From contig NZ_JACHOB010000005.1 in NCBI RefSeq assembly GCF_014199615.1, positions 186,001-250,000 of the forward strand: 64,000 nucleotides of DNA, given 5' to 3'. The stretch comes from Parvularcula dongshanensis. GTDB lineage: Bacteria > Pseudomonadota > Alphaproteobacteria > Caulobacterales > Parvularculaceae. Shown piece after piece: positions 8,531 through 17,310 of the stretch. A program made the position numbers and the translations under genes. The notes under the pieces were generated by a model, which did no database searches, was not told the origin of the DNA, and worked only from the letters and a program-made list of their open reading frames with translations. Within the stretch, counting starts at the first letter, position 1, and every line of letters starts with the position of its first letter.

Positions 8531-11500
8531 ATGACGATCAAGAACGAAGCGGGCTTGAAGGCCCTACTTGTGGCTGGTGCATCGGCGCTGGCGCTCGTAC
8601 CCAGCGTTTCTTGGGCACAGCAAGTGCCGACGGATGACGATGTTGATCTCATCGAAGAGGCGCAACAACAAAGTCCAGGCGAAGACACCATCGTCGTCAC
8701 GGGCTCCCGTATTCGCCGCGACGCCTTCAGCTCCACCGCTCCGCTTCAAGTCGTTGAAGGCGAGACGATCTCCGCCGCAGGTTTTATCAACCTTAGCGAG
8801 GCGCTCCAAACTACGCCTGTGGTGAACGGCGTTCAGACTACCGCTACGGTCTCTTCGCAGTTCATTTCCGACAACGGTCCGGGCGCGCAGAACATTGGTT
8901 TGCGCGGCCTTGGTGAAGACCGTACCCTTGTTCTTATCAACGGTCGCCGGTTTGCACCTGCCGGTATCGAGGGGGCGCCTTCGAACCCGGATGCTGGCCT
9001 TATCCCGACTTCGATCGTTGAGCGCGTGGACCTGCTGCTCGATGGTGCGTCCTCCGTGTACGGCTCCGACGCAGTTTCGGGCGTCGTGAACATCGTGCTC
9101 CGCGATGAGTTCGAGGGCATCTCGATCGGTGGGCAGCACAACCAGCCCGAGTTCGGGAACGGCGAGTCTTCTTCTGTCAACTTCATCATGGGTTCATCGA
9201 ACGACGATTTCGATTTTCTCTTCGCTGGTGAATACTTCAACCAGCAGGCCCTTTACGGCAACGACCGCGGTTGGATGTGTGTCGATGTCGATCCCGAAAT
9301 TTACCCTGACTTCGCCACGGGCCAGCAATTCTGTGGCTCTCGCGACGTCACCGGCGAGAGCACTTCTCTCGGGACGGCCGGACAGTTCCAAAGCTTCGTC
9401 GCCTACCCCTTCGGCGCCATCCTTTTGGGCCGGCCGGGGACGGACAACCCTGCGGCGGGCATTCCGAACTTCGAAGTCGCCGACCTGGCTGGAAACTTCA
9501 ACGGCCTCTATAGGCTCAGCGTCCCTCTTCGCGAGGACGTCATGGTCGTGCCAGAGTTCGAGCGTGTAACGCTGTTCTTCAAATCAGACTATGATCTGTC
9601 TGACTACGTACCCGGCACCAACCTTTTCACCGAGTTCAACTTCGCCAATCGCCAAAGTTATTCGCAGAATGACTATGGGGTTATTGGGGTCGTTGTTCAG
9701 CCGGACAACCCGTTCATCCAGACCGAAGGGTTCACGATTGGCGGCGAAGGGCCAAACGCAAACTTCGACATGCGTCCGGTCAATCCGGTCCGCGGGGGCG
9801 TCGAAGCCGAACTTCAGCAATATCGCCTGTTCACCGGCCTTCAGGGCGATCTCGGTTTCATCGGTTCGGAAGACTGGAACTACGAAGCTTTCGTCGGCTA
9901 CACGCGCTCGCAAGGGTACTCGACCCGCCCGGTCATCCTCGAAGAAAACCTAGTACGTTCGCTGAACACCACCGTCGATCCGGACACTGGCGCCATCGTT
10001 TGCGCGGACGTTCCCAACCCCACGGCGCCATTCAACTCGGGCGTGACGCGTGAGCCCTGCGTTCCCTTCAACCCGTTCTATGCCGGGCTCTATCCGCTCG
10101 ACGGTAGTGCGCCGACGTTTGAGGACCCTCTGCTACGCGACTACCTTGAGGGTTCTCGTTCTTCGACCACGTTCGTCGATCAGCGGATCGCCGGCGCTTA
10201 TATCACCGGTCCGGTCTTCGATCTCCCTGCGGGTCCGATCGAGACGGTGTTCGGTTACGAGTGGCGTGAAGAATCCATCGATACGCGTTCTGACGACGTA
10301 ACTTCGCGTGGCTTGGGCGACGGATTCTTCCTCGACCGGCCGACGAAAGGCAACGTCGAGCTTTGGGAACTCTACGGCGAGGTCCTCCTACCTATCCTAT
10401 CTGGACAGCCCTTTGCTGAGGTTCTCGAGGTCGAAGCCGCTGGTCGGTACGTGAACCACGAGTTTTACGGCTCGAACGAGACCTACTCCTTCAAAGGTCG
10501 GTACAAGCCGGTCGACTCACTGACCGTCCGTGGCACCTACGGTACGTCGTTCCGTGCCCCCAACCTGCGGGAACTCTTCCTTGCTGGTCAGTCGGGCTTC
10601 CAGGCCGTGAACGATCCCTGTGAAGTCCCGGTTCTTGCGCAGATCGACACGGACGGCGACGGCGTTCTCGACTCCTACAATCCAGGTGACGACAATGATG
10701 GTGACGGTCGCCCTGACAACGATCCTCGTGATCCCGTCGTGCTCTCGAACTGTCAGGCGGAGGGTCTCGATCCGTTCAGCCTAGCGCTCGGCGTCAACAC
10801 TGGCTCGGTCGAGACGCTCAGCGCGGGCAACATCGGCCTCGATCCCGAGACGTCGAAGTCCTACACCTTCGGGGCCGTCTTCACGCAGCCTTGGTTCGAC
10901 AGCTTCGACCTCGAACTGGCCGTCACCGCGTGGAACATCGAGATCTCCAACTCGGTGTACGAGCCGACCGCCGGTTTCCTGGTTGGTGAGTGCTACACGT
11001 CCGACACGTTCCCGAACGATCCCTTCTGTACCCGTCGCCTCCGCAACGCGACGACCGGCTATCTTCAAGAAATTGATGCTACGCCGTTCAACATTGCCGA
11101 GGAACGCGCGAAAGGTGTCGACTACAACGTGCGTGCAAGCACCGACTTCGAGGCGTTCGGACAGTCGTTCGACGTCAGCCTCAGCACGCTCGCTACCTAT
11201 CAAGATGAACTAAGTCAGACGATCATCTTCGAGGGAAGCGATCCGGACTACGAGGACTTCGCAGGTCTCATTGGCAACCCCCAGTGGCGCATCACGAGCA
11301 ACCAAACGGTACAATGGAACGACTTCCAAGCGTTCTGGCAACTGCGTTACATCGCAGGCCAGGAGCAACGCGACCTGACGGATATTCCGGACAACTGTAA
11401 TCCGGACGAGGGCGACACGATGAACTTCGTGCCGAACTGCTACTCGACCGACGATACTGTTTACCACGACGTGTCGTTCCAATACGCGCCCGAGAACTTC

Positions 11501-11659
11501 ACGGTCAGGGTCGGTGTCAGAAACATCTTTGATAAGGAACCGCAGACGATCGATGAAGACACGGGCGGCGTTACTCTCAGCCCGCGGGACGTACCGCTCG
11601 GGGTGGGTTACGATCGGATCGGTCGGACGTTCTTCATCAACGTCGAGAAACTCTTCTGA
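8531..11659 (+). CDS. TonB-dependent outer-membrane receptor with a calcium-repeat-like loop insert
   Basis: Outer-membrane active transporter of 1042 residues; the substrate is unknown. A signal peptide ends near SWAQQ (residue 31), and the acidic/Gln-rich N-terminus leads to TIVVTGSRIRRDAF, typical of the Caulobacter/Sphingomonas-type receptor family. The plug domain covers about residues 55-190 (SIVERVDLLLDGASSVYGSDAVSG). The beta barrel follows and ends in the aromatic-terminated strand IGRTFFINVEKLF. At about residues 707-735 a D-rich stretch (DTDGDGVLDS, DDNDGDGRPDND) resembles thrombospondin type-3 calcium repeats and is bracketed by two cysteines, in what should be an extracellular loop. 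Codon use is less GC-biased than in neighbours. It stands alone, with its own candidate promoter and terminator. GGGA lies eight bases before the start. Confidence 0.95.
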   Translation: MTIKNEAGLKALLVAGASALALVPSVSWAQQVPTDDDVDLIEEAQQQSPGEDTIVVTGSRIRRDAFSSTAPLQVVEGETISAAGFINLSEALQTTPVVNGVQTTATVSSQFISDNGPGAQNIGLRGLGEDRTLVLINGRRFAPAGIEGAPSNPDAGLIPTSIVERVDLLLDGASSVYGSDAVSGVVNIVLRDEFEGISIGGQHNQPEFGNGESSSVNFIMGSSNDDFDFLFAGEYFNQQALYGNDRGWMCVDVDPEIYPDFATGQQFCGSRDVTGESTSLGTAGQFQSFVAYPFGAILLGRPGTDNPAAGIPNFEVADLAGNFNGLYRLSVPLREDVMVVPEFERVTLFFKSDYDLSDYVPGTNLFTEFNFANRQSYSQNDYGVIGVVVQPDNPFIQTEGFTIGGEGPNANFDMRPVNPVRGGVEAELQQYRLFTGLQGDLGFIGSEDWNYEAFVGYTRSQGYSTRPVILEENLVRSLNTTVDPDTGAIVCADVPNPTAPFNSGVTREPCVPFNPFYAGLYPLDGSAPTFEDPLLRDYLEGSRSSTTFVDQRIAGAYITGPVFDLPAGPIETVFGYEWREESIDTRSDDVTSRGLGDGFFLDRPTKGNVELWELYGEVLLPILSGQPFAEVLEVEAAGRYVNHEFYGSNETYSFKGRYKPVDSLTVRGTYGTSFRAPNLRELFLAGQSGFQAVNDPCEVPVLAQIDTDGDGVLDSYNPGDDNDGDGRPDNDPRDPVVLSNCQAEGLDPFSLALGVNTGSVETLSAGNIGLDPETSKSYTFGAVFTQPWFDSFDLELAVTAWNIEISNSVYEPTAGFLVGECYTSDTFPNDPFCTRRLRNATTGYLQEIDATPFNIAEERAKGVDYNVRASTDFEAFGQSFDVSLSTLATYQDELSQTIIFEGSDPDYEDFAGLIGNPQWRITSNQTVQWNDFQAFWQLRYIAGQEQRDLTDIPDNCNPDEGDTMNFVPNCYSTDDTVYHDVSFQYAPENFTVRVGVRNIFDKEPQTIDEDTGGVTLSPRDVPLGVGYDRIGRTFFINVEKLF

Positions 11660-11684
11660 CGCTTGCTAGAAGATGAAAGTACGA

Positions 11685-11715
11685 AGGGGCGGCTGCGGCC
11701 GCCCCTTTTCTTTTC
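11685..11715. terminator. Terminator between the receptor gene and thiG (possibly bidirectional)
   Basis: An eight-base stem GGGGCGGC / GCCGCCCC with a four-base loop is preceded by A residues and followed by TTTTCTTTTC. It lies between the convergent receptor and thiG genes. The T-rich tail is on the plus strand, so it mainly serves the receptor gene. Confidence 0.85.
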
Positions 11716-12510
11716 TCAGATCAGCCCAGCCAACGGGCTGCTCGGATCCGCATACATTCGGCGTGGCATCCGCCCCGCCAGGTACGCTTCGCGTCCCGCG
11801 ACCACGGCGTGCTTCATCGCCTGAGCCATCCGAACCGGCTCTCTCGCTTCGGCGATCGCACTGTTCATCAGCACCGCGTCGCAGCCGAGCTCCATGGCGA
11901 GGGCGGCGTCCGAGGCCGTGCCGACGCCCGCATCGACAACGACCGGCACTTCGGACTGCTCGACGATCAGGCGGATGTCGAGCGGGTTTTGAAGACCGAG
12001 GCCGGAGCCGATCGGGGCACCAAGCGGCATGATCGCGGCTGCGCCCGCCTCCTCCATCCTCTTCGCCGTGACCGGGTCCGAGGTCGTGTAGACCATCACT
12101 TGGAAGCCGTCCTTCACCAGCATCTCGAGCGCCCGCATCGTCTCGAAGACGTCCGGGTAGAGGGTCTTCGGATCGGAAAGGACCTCGAGCTTGACGAGGT
12201 CCCAGCCCCCCGCCTCCCGCGCCAGGCGCAGCGTGCGCACGGCGTCCTCGCCGGTGTAGCAGCCGGCCGTGTTGGGCAGGAAGGTGAAGCGTTCGGGGCT
12301 GACGTGATCGACCAACATGGGCTGGGTCGGATCGGTCAGGTTCACGCGGCGCACCGCGACGGTGACGACCTCCGCCCCCGCCGCCTCGGCGCAGGCCGCG
12401 TTCTCGGCGAAGTCCGCATACTTGCCCGTGCCGACGATGAGGCGGGAGGTGAAGGTCCGGCCCGCGACGGTGAAGGGCTTATCCTCGACCCGGCGTTCGA
12501 AACCGTCCAT
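11716..12510 (-). CDS. thiG: Thiazole synthase ThiG
   Basis: ThiG forms the thiazole phosphate of thiamine from 1-deoxyxylulose 5-phosphate, dehydroglycine and ThiS thiocarboxylate. The 264-residue protein has the normal TIM-barrel length. Recognisable motifs include [10 protein letters not shown] near residue 24, the Schiff-base-region [15 protein letters not shown] (its first Lys is the expected active-site Lys), and the phosphate loops [11 protein letters not shown] and [14 protein letters not shown]. Its start overlaps the stop of thiS by one base (TGATG), so the two are translationally coupled. No thiO, thiE or thiC gene is adjacent and I find no TPP riboswitch upstream of thiS. Confidence 0.96.
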   Translation of the reverse strand: MDGFERRVEDKPFTVAGRTFTSRLIVGTGKYADFAENAACAEAAGAEVVTVAVRRVNLTDPTQPMLVDHVSPERFTFLPNTAGCYTGEDAVRTLRLAREAGGWDLVKLEVLSDPKTLYPDVFETMRALEMLVKDGFQVMVYTTSDPVTAKRMEEAGAAAIMPLGAPIGSGLGLQNPLDIRLIVEQSEVPVVVDAGVGTASDAALAMELGCDAVLMNSAIAEAREPVRMAQAMKHAVVAGREAYLAGRMPRRMYADPSSPLAGLI

Positions 12511-12710
12511 CAGCCGCCCCCGACGAAGGCGACGATCTCAATCTTGTCGCCGTCGGCGAGCGCCGTGTCGGCGTAGGTCGATTTCGGCACGATCTCGCGG
12601 TTCCGCTCGATCGCGACCTTCCTTTCAGGCAGACCGAACACGCCCAGCAGACCGGCTACGGTCAGCCCAGCCTCGACGTCCCTTCCCTCTCCGTTGACGG
12701 TGATCTGCAT
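12510..12710 (-). CDS. thiS: Thiamine biosynthesis sulfur carrier ThiS
   Basis: A 66-residue ubiquitin-fold sulfur carrier. The C-terminus is VAFVGGG, giving the Gly-Gly tail that is adenylated and converted to a thiocarboxylate; the same three-Gly ending occurs in Bacillus ThiS. The motif [15 protein letters not shown] is typical of the family. It lies immediately upstream of thiG in a two-gene unit. The 84-base gap to the divergent aroQ gene must hold both promoters. Confidence 0.93.
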   Translation of the reverse strand: MQITVNGEGRDVEAGLTVAGLLGVFGLPERKVAIERNREIVPKSTYADTALADGDKIEIVAFVGGG

Positions 12711-12794
12711 GAACGCCTCCTTGCCCGGGCGGCCCGGATCGGCCTAACCCGCATGTATTGAAGGCCGTGTGGCCTCGCAAGCGGGAGGCTTCGC

Positions 12795-13235
12795 ATGGGC
12801 GTAGCCGTCTTGAACGGCCCGAACCTGAACCTGCTCGGCGAACGCGAGCCGGACATCTACGGCCGGACGACGCTCGGCGAGATCGAGAGCGCCTGCAAGA
12901 AGGCCTGTGACGCCAAGGGGATAGACCTCACCTTCGCGCAGACCAACGGCGAAGGCGCTTTGATCGACCTTGTTCAGGCAGCCCGTGCAGGCGACGGCAT
13001 CGTCATCAACCCCGGCGGGTACACGCATACGTCGGTGGCCCTGCGCGACGCGCTGTCGGCCTGCCCCTGCCCGGTGATCGAGCTTCACCTGTCGAACCCC
13101 GCCGCCCGCGAGGATTTCCGGCACAGATCGCTCACCGCACCGGTCGTGACGGGTATCGTTGCCGGTTTCGGAGCGGACGGCTACACGCTGGCACTGAATG
13201 CGCTGTTCGGCCTCATGGACAGAGACAAGAGTTGA
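12795..13235 (+). CDS. aroQ: 3-dehydroquinate dehydratase, type II
   Basis: Third step of the shikimate pathway, in the dodecameric type II family. The 146-residue length is standard. The family motif LNGPNLNLLGEREPDIYG carries the flexible-lid Arg and the catalytic Tyr (in DIYG); NPGGYTHTSVALRDAL and the catalytic His in ELHLSNP are intact. One oddity is that the usual QSNHEG reads QTNGEG here, so a normally conserved His is Gly. The gene overlaps or abuts accB, the same aroQ-accB-accC order as in E. coli, so it probably heads that operon. Confidence 0.95.
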   Translation: MGVAVLNGPNLNLLGEREPDIYGRTTLGEIESACKKACDAKGIDLTFAQTNGEGALIDLVQAARAGDGIVINPGGYTHTSVALRDALSACPCPVIELHLSNPAAREDFRHRSLTAPVVTGIVAGFGADGYTLALNALFGLMDRDKS

Positions 13236-13246
13236 GAAGGGACGGG

Positions 13247-13705
13247 ATGTCCGAAGCAGAAAAGATGGAACGCGACCTCGAAGCGATCCGCGCCCTCGCA
13301 GGCGTTTTGGACGAGACGGGCTTGTCGGAAGTCGAGATCGAGCGGGGCGGCTTGCGTCTTCGCGTCAGCAAGGGCCAGGTCGTCAGCACGGTCGCCGCGC
13401 CTGCCGCCGCAACCAGTGTAGCGGCACCTGCGCCTGCGGGCACGCCCGCGGCGGTGCCAGCAGCCCCGGAGGCCGGGGCCGTCCGCTCGCCCATGGTCGG
13501 CACGGCCTACCTTTCCCCATCGCCCGGTGCGGCGCCTTTCGTCACGGTGGGCGCGCAAGTCTCTCAAGGTCAGACGGTCATGATCGTCGAGGCGATGAAG
13601 ACGATGAACGAGATCAAGGCGCCTCACGCCGGTACGGTGAAGGAGATCCTCGCCCGAGACGCCGAGCCCGTCGAGTACGACGAGACTCTGCTGATCATCG
13701 CGTGA
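13247..13705 (+). CDS. accB: Biotin carboxyl carrier protein of acetyl-CoA carboxylase
   Basis: Carries biotin between the carboxylase and carboxyltransferase half-reactions in fatty-acid synthesis. The start at 13247 is preferred over 13232 because GAAGGG lies just upstream and the protein then begins MSEAEK. The N-terminal part is followed by an Ala/Pro-rich hinge (about residues 50-80) and the biotinyl domain. The biotinylated Lys is in EAMKTMNEI, where the usual EAMKM/L has Thr after Lys. It is 152 residues long and part of aroQ-accB-accC. Confidence 0.95.
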   Translation: MSEAEKMERDLEAIRALAGVLDETGLSEVEIERGGLRLRVSKGQVVSTVAAPAAATSVAAPAPAGTPAAVPAAPEAGAVRSPMVGTAYLSPSPGAAPFVTVGAQVSQGQTVMIVEAMKTMNEIKAPHAGTVKEILARDAEPVEYDETLLIIA

Positions 13706-13745
13706 TGATCGAGGCTTACGACGCCACCGGCACGAGGACAGCCTG

Positions 13746-15095
13746 ATGTTTCAGAAGGTGCTCATCGCGAACCGCGGCGAGATCGCGCTTCGCATTCATC
13801 GGGCTTGTCAGGAGCTCGGCATTCATACGGTCGCGGTGCACTCGACCGCCGACGCGAACGCCATGCACGTTCGCCTCGCCGACGAGAGCGTCTGCATCGG
13901 GCCACCCGCGGCGAAGGACAGCTACCTCGACATCAGCCGCATCATCGCGGCGGCCGAGATCACCGGCGCCGACGCGATCCATCCGGGTTACGGCTTCCTG
14001 TCGGAGAACGCGCGCTTCGCCGAGATCGTCGCGGCGCACGGCATCACCTTCATCGGTCCCTCCGCCGACCACATCCGGGTCATGGGCGACAAGATCGCCG
14101 CCAAGGACACCATGGGCAGAGCGGGCATCCCGCTCGTCCCCGGTTCCGACGGCGGCATCGGCAGCGTCGAGGAGGGACGGAAGGTCGCCGAGAGCATCGG
14201 CTACCCGGTGCTCGTCAAGGCGGCCTCCGGCGGCGGCGGACGCGGCATGAAGCTCGCGCGGACGCCGGCCGACTTCGACGACGCCATGCTGACGGCGAAG
14301 TCGGAGGCGAAGGCGGCCTTCGGCGACGACGCAGTCTACCTCGAGAAGTACCTCGAGCTTCCCCGCCACATCGAGATTCAGATCGCCGCCGACAGCCACG
14401 GCAACGTGGTGCAGTTCGGGGAGCGGGACTGCTCCTTGCAGCGGCGCAACCAGAAGGTCGTCGAAGAGGCCTTGTCCCCTGCCCTGACGCAGGAACAGCG
14501 GGCCGAGATCGGCGAGATCACCCGCGCGGCGATCGAGAAGCTCGGCTACTTGGGCGTCGGGACGATCGAGTACCTCTACGAGAACGACCGCTTCTACTTC
14601 ATCGAGATGAACACCCGGATTCAGGTCGAGCACCCGATCACCGAGCAGGTGACGGACACGGACCTGATCCGCGAGCAGATCCGCATCGCGGCCGGGGAGA
14701 AGCTCTCGAAGACGCAAGATCAGATCACCTTCCGCGGGCATGCCATCGAATGCCGGATCAACGCCGAGGACCCGCAGACCTTCACCCCGAGCCCTGGCAA
14801 GATCACCGACTTCCACCCGCCCGGCGGCCCAGGCGTCAGGTTCGATTCCGGCGTCTATGACGGCTACACGATCCCGCCCTACTACGACTCGATGATCGGT
14901 AAGCTGATAGTGTTCGGCGACACTCGGGAGCTGTGCCTCGCCCGCTTGCGTCGGGCCCTGTCCGAAACGGTCATCACCGGCGTGAAGACCACCCTGCCCC
15001 TCTTCGAGCGCCTTCTGAACGAGCCGGACTTCCTCTCCGGCAACTATCACATCCACTGGCTCGAGCATTGGATGGAAGGGGCCGGCGACTCGTGA
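13746..15095 (+). CDS. accC: Biotin carboxylase of acetyl-CoA carboxylase
   Basis: ATP-grasp enzyme that carboxylates the biotin on AccB. It is 449 residues long, full length for the family. The N-terminal signature [13 protein letters not shown], the glycine-rich ATP loop [12 protein letters not shown] at about residue 159, the motif [14 protein letters not shown] and the catalytic [14 protein letters not shown] are all intact. It lies 40 bases after accB. Its stop overlaps the GTG start of pgsA (GTGA), so the phospholipid gene is translationally coupled to it. Confidence 0.97.
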   Translation: MFQKVLIANRGEIALRIHRACQELGIHTVAVHSTADANAMHVRLADESVCIGPPAAKDSYLDISRIIAAAEITGADAIHPGYGFLSENARFAEIVAAHGITFIGPSADHIRVMGDKIAAKDTMGRAGIPLVPGSDGGIGSVEEGRKVAESIGYPVLVKAASGGGGRGMKLARTPADFDDAMLTAKSEAKAAFGDDAVYLEKYLELPRHIEIQIAADSHGNVVQFGERDCSLQRRNQKVVEEALSPALTQEQRAEIGEITRAAIEKLGYLGVGTIEYLYENDRFYFIEMNTRIQVEHPITEQVTDTDLIREQIRIAAGEKLSKTQDQITFRGHAIECRINAEDPQTFTPSPGKITDFHPPGGPGVRFDSGVYDGYTIPPYYDSMIGKLIVFGDTRELCLARLRRALSETVITGVKTTLPLFERLLNEPDFLSGNYHIHWLEHWMEGAGDS

Positions 15096-15616
15096 CCGTC
15101 GCGACCTGGCTGACGATCGGGCGGATCGTGCTGATCCTGCCCTTCGCGGCTGCGTTGCTTGCGGGCTTGCCGTGGATCGCGGCGATCGTCTTCGCGCTGG
15201 CAGGATTGACCGACTGGTTCGATGGCTGGGTCGCGCGCAAGCGCGGCGAGGTGTCTGCCCTCGGCGCCACGCTGGACCCGGTCGCCGACAAGATGCTGAC
15301 GGCCGCCGCCCTGATTCTCTTCGCGGCGACGGGCGCGATTGCGGGCTGGCACCTCGTCGCAGCCCTAGTCATCGCGCTGCGCGAAGCCTTGATCGGCGGT
15401 TTGAGGGAAGCGACGGCGTCCGACGGCATCAAGCTGCCGGTCACTCCGCTCGCCAAGTGGAAGACGACGGCACAGTTCGCCGCCTTCCTCTTCTTGTGCT
15501 TCGGACCGAACGTCGTCGGGCTCGTCCTGTTGTGGCTGGCAGCGGCCCTGACGGCGGTCACAGGCTATCAGTACACGGCAAAGGCCGTCAGCGCCCTCAG
15601 CCTTCCCAGCGAGTGA
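15092..15616 (+). CDS. pgsA: CDP-diacylglycerol--glycerol-3-phosphate 3-phosphatidyltransferase
   Basis: Integral membrane enzyme making phosphatidylglycerol phosphate. The GTG start at 15092 overlaps the accC stop and gives a 174-residue protein of normal length. The CDP-alcohol phosphotransferase motif is complete: D44-G45, A48-R49, G58, D62 and D66. Several hydrophobic segments (about 5-35, 68-90, 130-165) fit a six-helix membrane protein. Its last 20 bases overlap, in the opposite direction, the end of the nitroreductase gene. The pairing with accBC links fatty-acid and phospholipid synthesis. Confidence 0.9.
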   Translation: MTVATWLTIGRIVLILPFAAALLAGLPWIAAIVFALAGLTDWFDGWVARKRGEVSALGATLDPVADKMLTAAALILFAATGAIAGWHLVAALVIALREALIGGLREATASDGIKLPVTPLAKWKTTAQFAAFLFLCFGPNVVGLVLLWLAAALTAVTGYQYTAKAVSALSLPSE

Positions 15617-16211
15617 CGATGGCGTCCATGTCCGGGCGGTCGCGTTCCAGCGGCTGCTCGGCAGCCGTACCGAGGTGCAGGAAGCCTGCGATCCGCTCGT
15701 TCGGTTCGAGCGCCAAGCTTTCACGGACGGTCGCATCGTAAGCGGCGCTGCCGGTCAGCCACTGCCCCGCGAAACCATAGGCGGAAGCAGCGATCAGGAG
15801 GTTCTGGCAGACCGCGCCGGCCGTCAGCACCTGCTCCCATTCCGGCGTCTTGTGCTCGCGGTCGACCGACGAAACCACCGCGACGGTAACGGGCGCCTGA
15901 ACGAAGAGGGCGGCGTCCTTGCCAGCCTTACGCTCCGACAGGTCCGGGTCGCGCGCCAGGGCCGCCTTGGTAAGCACGTCGCCGAAGGCGCCGCGCGCCG
16001 TTCCTTCGAAGACGACGAAACGGAATGGCACGAGCTTTCGGTGGTCGGGCACACGGGCGGCGATCCGCAAGATCACGTCGAGCTGCGATGCGTCAGGCCC
16101 CGGCTCGTGCAAGAGTTGGAGCGGCGTCGATCGGCGCCGCGCCAGGAGCGCGAGCGTCTCGTCGGAGGGATGGGCGGCGGGAAGCGGCGTGCCGGGTTCG
16201 ATCATGTCCAT
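15597..16211 (-). CDS. Nitroreductase-family flavoprotein (YdjA-like)
   Basis: FMN-dependent oxidoreductase of the nitroreductase fold, 204 residues. The motifs are ALLARRRSTPLQLL (FMN phosphate region), RVPDHRKLVPFRFVVF and a C-terminal GFLHLGTAA, typical of the small YdjA branch. An alternative start is the ATG at 16205. It lies 39 bases after ftsA on the same strand, in the place where ftsZ normally follows, so it is the last gene of the dcw run. Its 3' end overlaps the convergent pgsA end by 20 bases. The physiological substrate is unknown. Confidence 0.88.
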   Translation of the reverse strand: MDMIEPGTPLPAAHPSDETLALLARRRSTPLQLLHEPGPDASQLDVILRIAARVPDHRKLVPFRFVVFEGTARGAFGDVLTKAALARDPDLSERKAGKDAALFVQAPVTVAVVSSVDREHKTPEWEQVLTAGAVCQNLLIAASAYGFAGQWLTGSAAYDATVRESLALEPNERIAGFLHLGTAAEQPLERDRPDMDAIVTRWEG

Positions 16212-16250
16212 GACGCCGGTCTGCCCAACGCGCGCCGCCGCTGCAACGCG

Positions 16251-17303
16251 TCAGAACCGTTCCTTGAGCCAGTCCAGAAGGCCCGGGCGGTTCGGCGTCG
16301 GTAGCTTCGCGACCGCGCGATCTCGGCTGCCGCGAAGTCCCGACACGATGAAACCGCCCCCGGCCAAAAGCGGATCGCGCGCGAGTTCGCTCGGCATCGC
16401 GCTCGGCACGGATGCTTCCCCCCGCCATGACCGCAGCGCGTTCGCCGGTAGCCCGCTGATCACCGCGGAGGTGCCAGTGGGGACGCCGGCTCTGGTCGCA
16501 GCTTCCTGAAGAAGGTCGTCGAGTTCTTCCAAACGCGCGGCGATCACCTTCTCGGCTTCGTCGTCCGGCCGACCGGACAGTACCCTGTCGACGCGGGCGG
16601 CCGCCCCGTCCGTCATCCCGAAGGCCTGGGCGACGTCCTGCTCCAGATGGCGACGGCCGATCGGAACGCGCGCCGCTGCGGTGAGGCCATCGTCGGTCGC
16701 GCGTACCATGACGCAGTCGCCGTAGCCGAGATGGATGGCGACGCCCTCGCCGCTCGGAAGGAACGCGGCCGCGGCGGCTTCTTCGGCTGGGATCACGCCG
16801 TCTAGCCTCGCCCCCGCCGAGCGGACAGCGGCGTCGAAGGCCGATAGGATCGCGATCGGTGCCGTCAGCGCGATGAGGTCGAGGGTGAGGTCCCGCCCCT
16901 TCCGTCCCATCGCATCGGGCACGGTCTTACCGTCGAGGACATAGGTGGCTGGGCGGCAGGAAAGGACTGCGGTGCCGGGGGTCGCGACGGCGTCGCGTGC
17001 ACGGCCGATCCCCTCGTCCAGCACGCTATGCGTGATCAACCCACCGACTGGGAGGTTGACTTCGATGCGACGCGGCGCGGCAACGCCGCCCGGCAGAACG
17101 AGGATGAGTCCGCCCGGTGCTTTCGCTTGGGTCAGCAGGTCGCGCAGGACCGTGCCAGCCGCCTCGCTCGGCCCTCCTTGGCGCGTAAGGCTTGGCCGGT
17201 CGCTCGTCGCGTGACGAAGGATGCTCAGCGTGCCGCCGCGCCCCGCCTCGCAGGTAAGGACGGCGGTGCCGGCCCGGCCGAGCCTGGCGACGGCGTGTGT
17301 CAT
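16251..17303 (-). CDS. ftsA: FtsA-like division protein with eroded nucleotide-binding motifs
   Basis: The position after ftsQ and the overall layout identify an FtsA homologue, expected to tether the Z-ring to the membrane. The evidence is the 1C-like segment with VNLPVGGLITHSV (about 83-94), PATYVLDG (118-125), VPIGRRHLEQDVAQAFG (213-229), and a terminal WLKERF amphipathic helix. At 350 residues it is shorter than the usual 400-430. The actin-fold motifs are degraded. No DIGTS-like phosphate-1 loop exists at the N-terminus. Phosphate-2 reads HLGYGDC (191-197) where DLGGGTT is expected, and the adenosine motif reads VISGLPANAL. The start at 17303 lies seven bases after the ftsQ stop; the longer upstream frame is a shadow of ftsQ. 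ATP binding is therefore doubtful. The assignment rests partly on synteny. Confidence 0.8.
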   Translation of the reverse strand: MTHAVARLGRAGTAVLTCEAGRGGTLSILRHATSDRPSLTRQGGPSEAAGTVLRDLLTQAKAPGGLILVLPGGVAAPRRIEVNLPVGGLITHSVLDEGIGRARDAVATPGTAVLSCRPATYVLDGKTVPDAMGRKGRDLTLDLIALTAPIAILSAFDAAVRSAGARLDGVIPAEEAAAAAFLPSGEGVAIHLGYGDCVMVRATDDGLTAAARVPIGRRHLEQDVAQAFGMTDGAAARVDRVLSGRPDDEAEKVIAARLEELDDLLQEAATRAGVPTGTSAVISGLPANALRSWRGEASVPSAMPSELARDPLLAGGGFIVSGLRGSRDRAVAKLPTPNRPGLLDWLKERF

Positions 17304-17310
17304 ATCGAAA

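Noticed and set aside
10650-10735. Signs of a fusion or frameshift in the receptor at the D-rich stretch
   Set aside because: The frame is continuous, and barrel strands resume on both sides; an in-loop insert explains it better.
12711-12794. TPP riboswitch upstream of thiS
   Set aside because: The gap is 84 bases and lacks the conserved thi-box CUGAGA core; too short to hold the aptamer plus the promoter of divergent aroQ.
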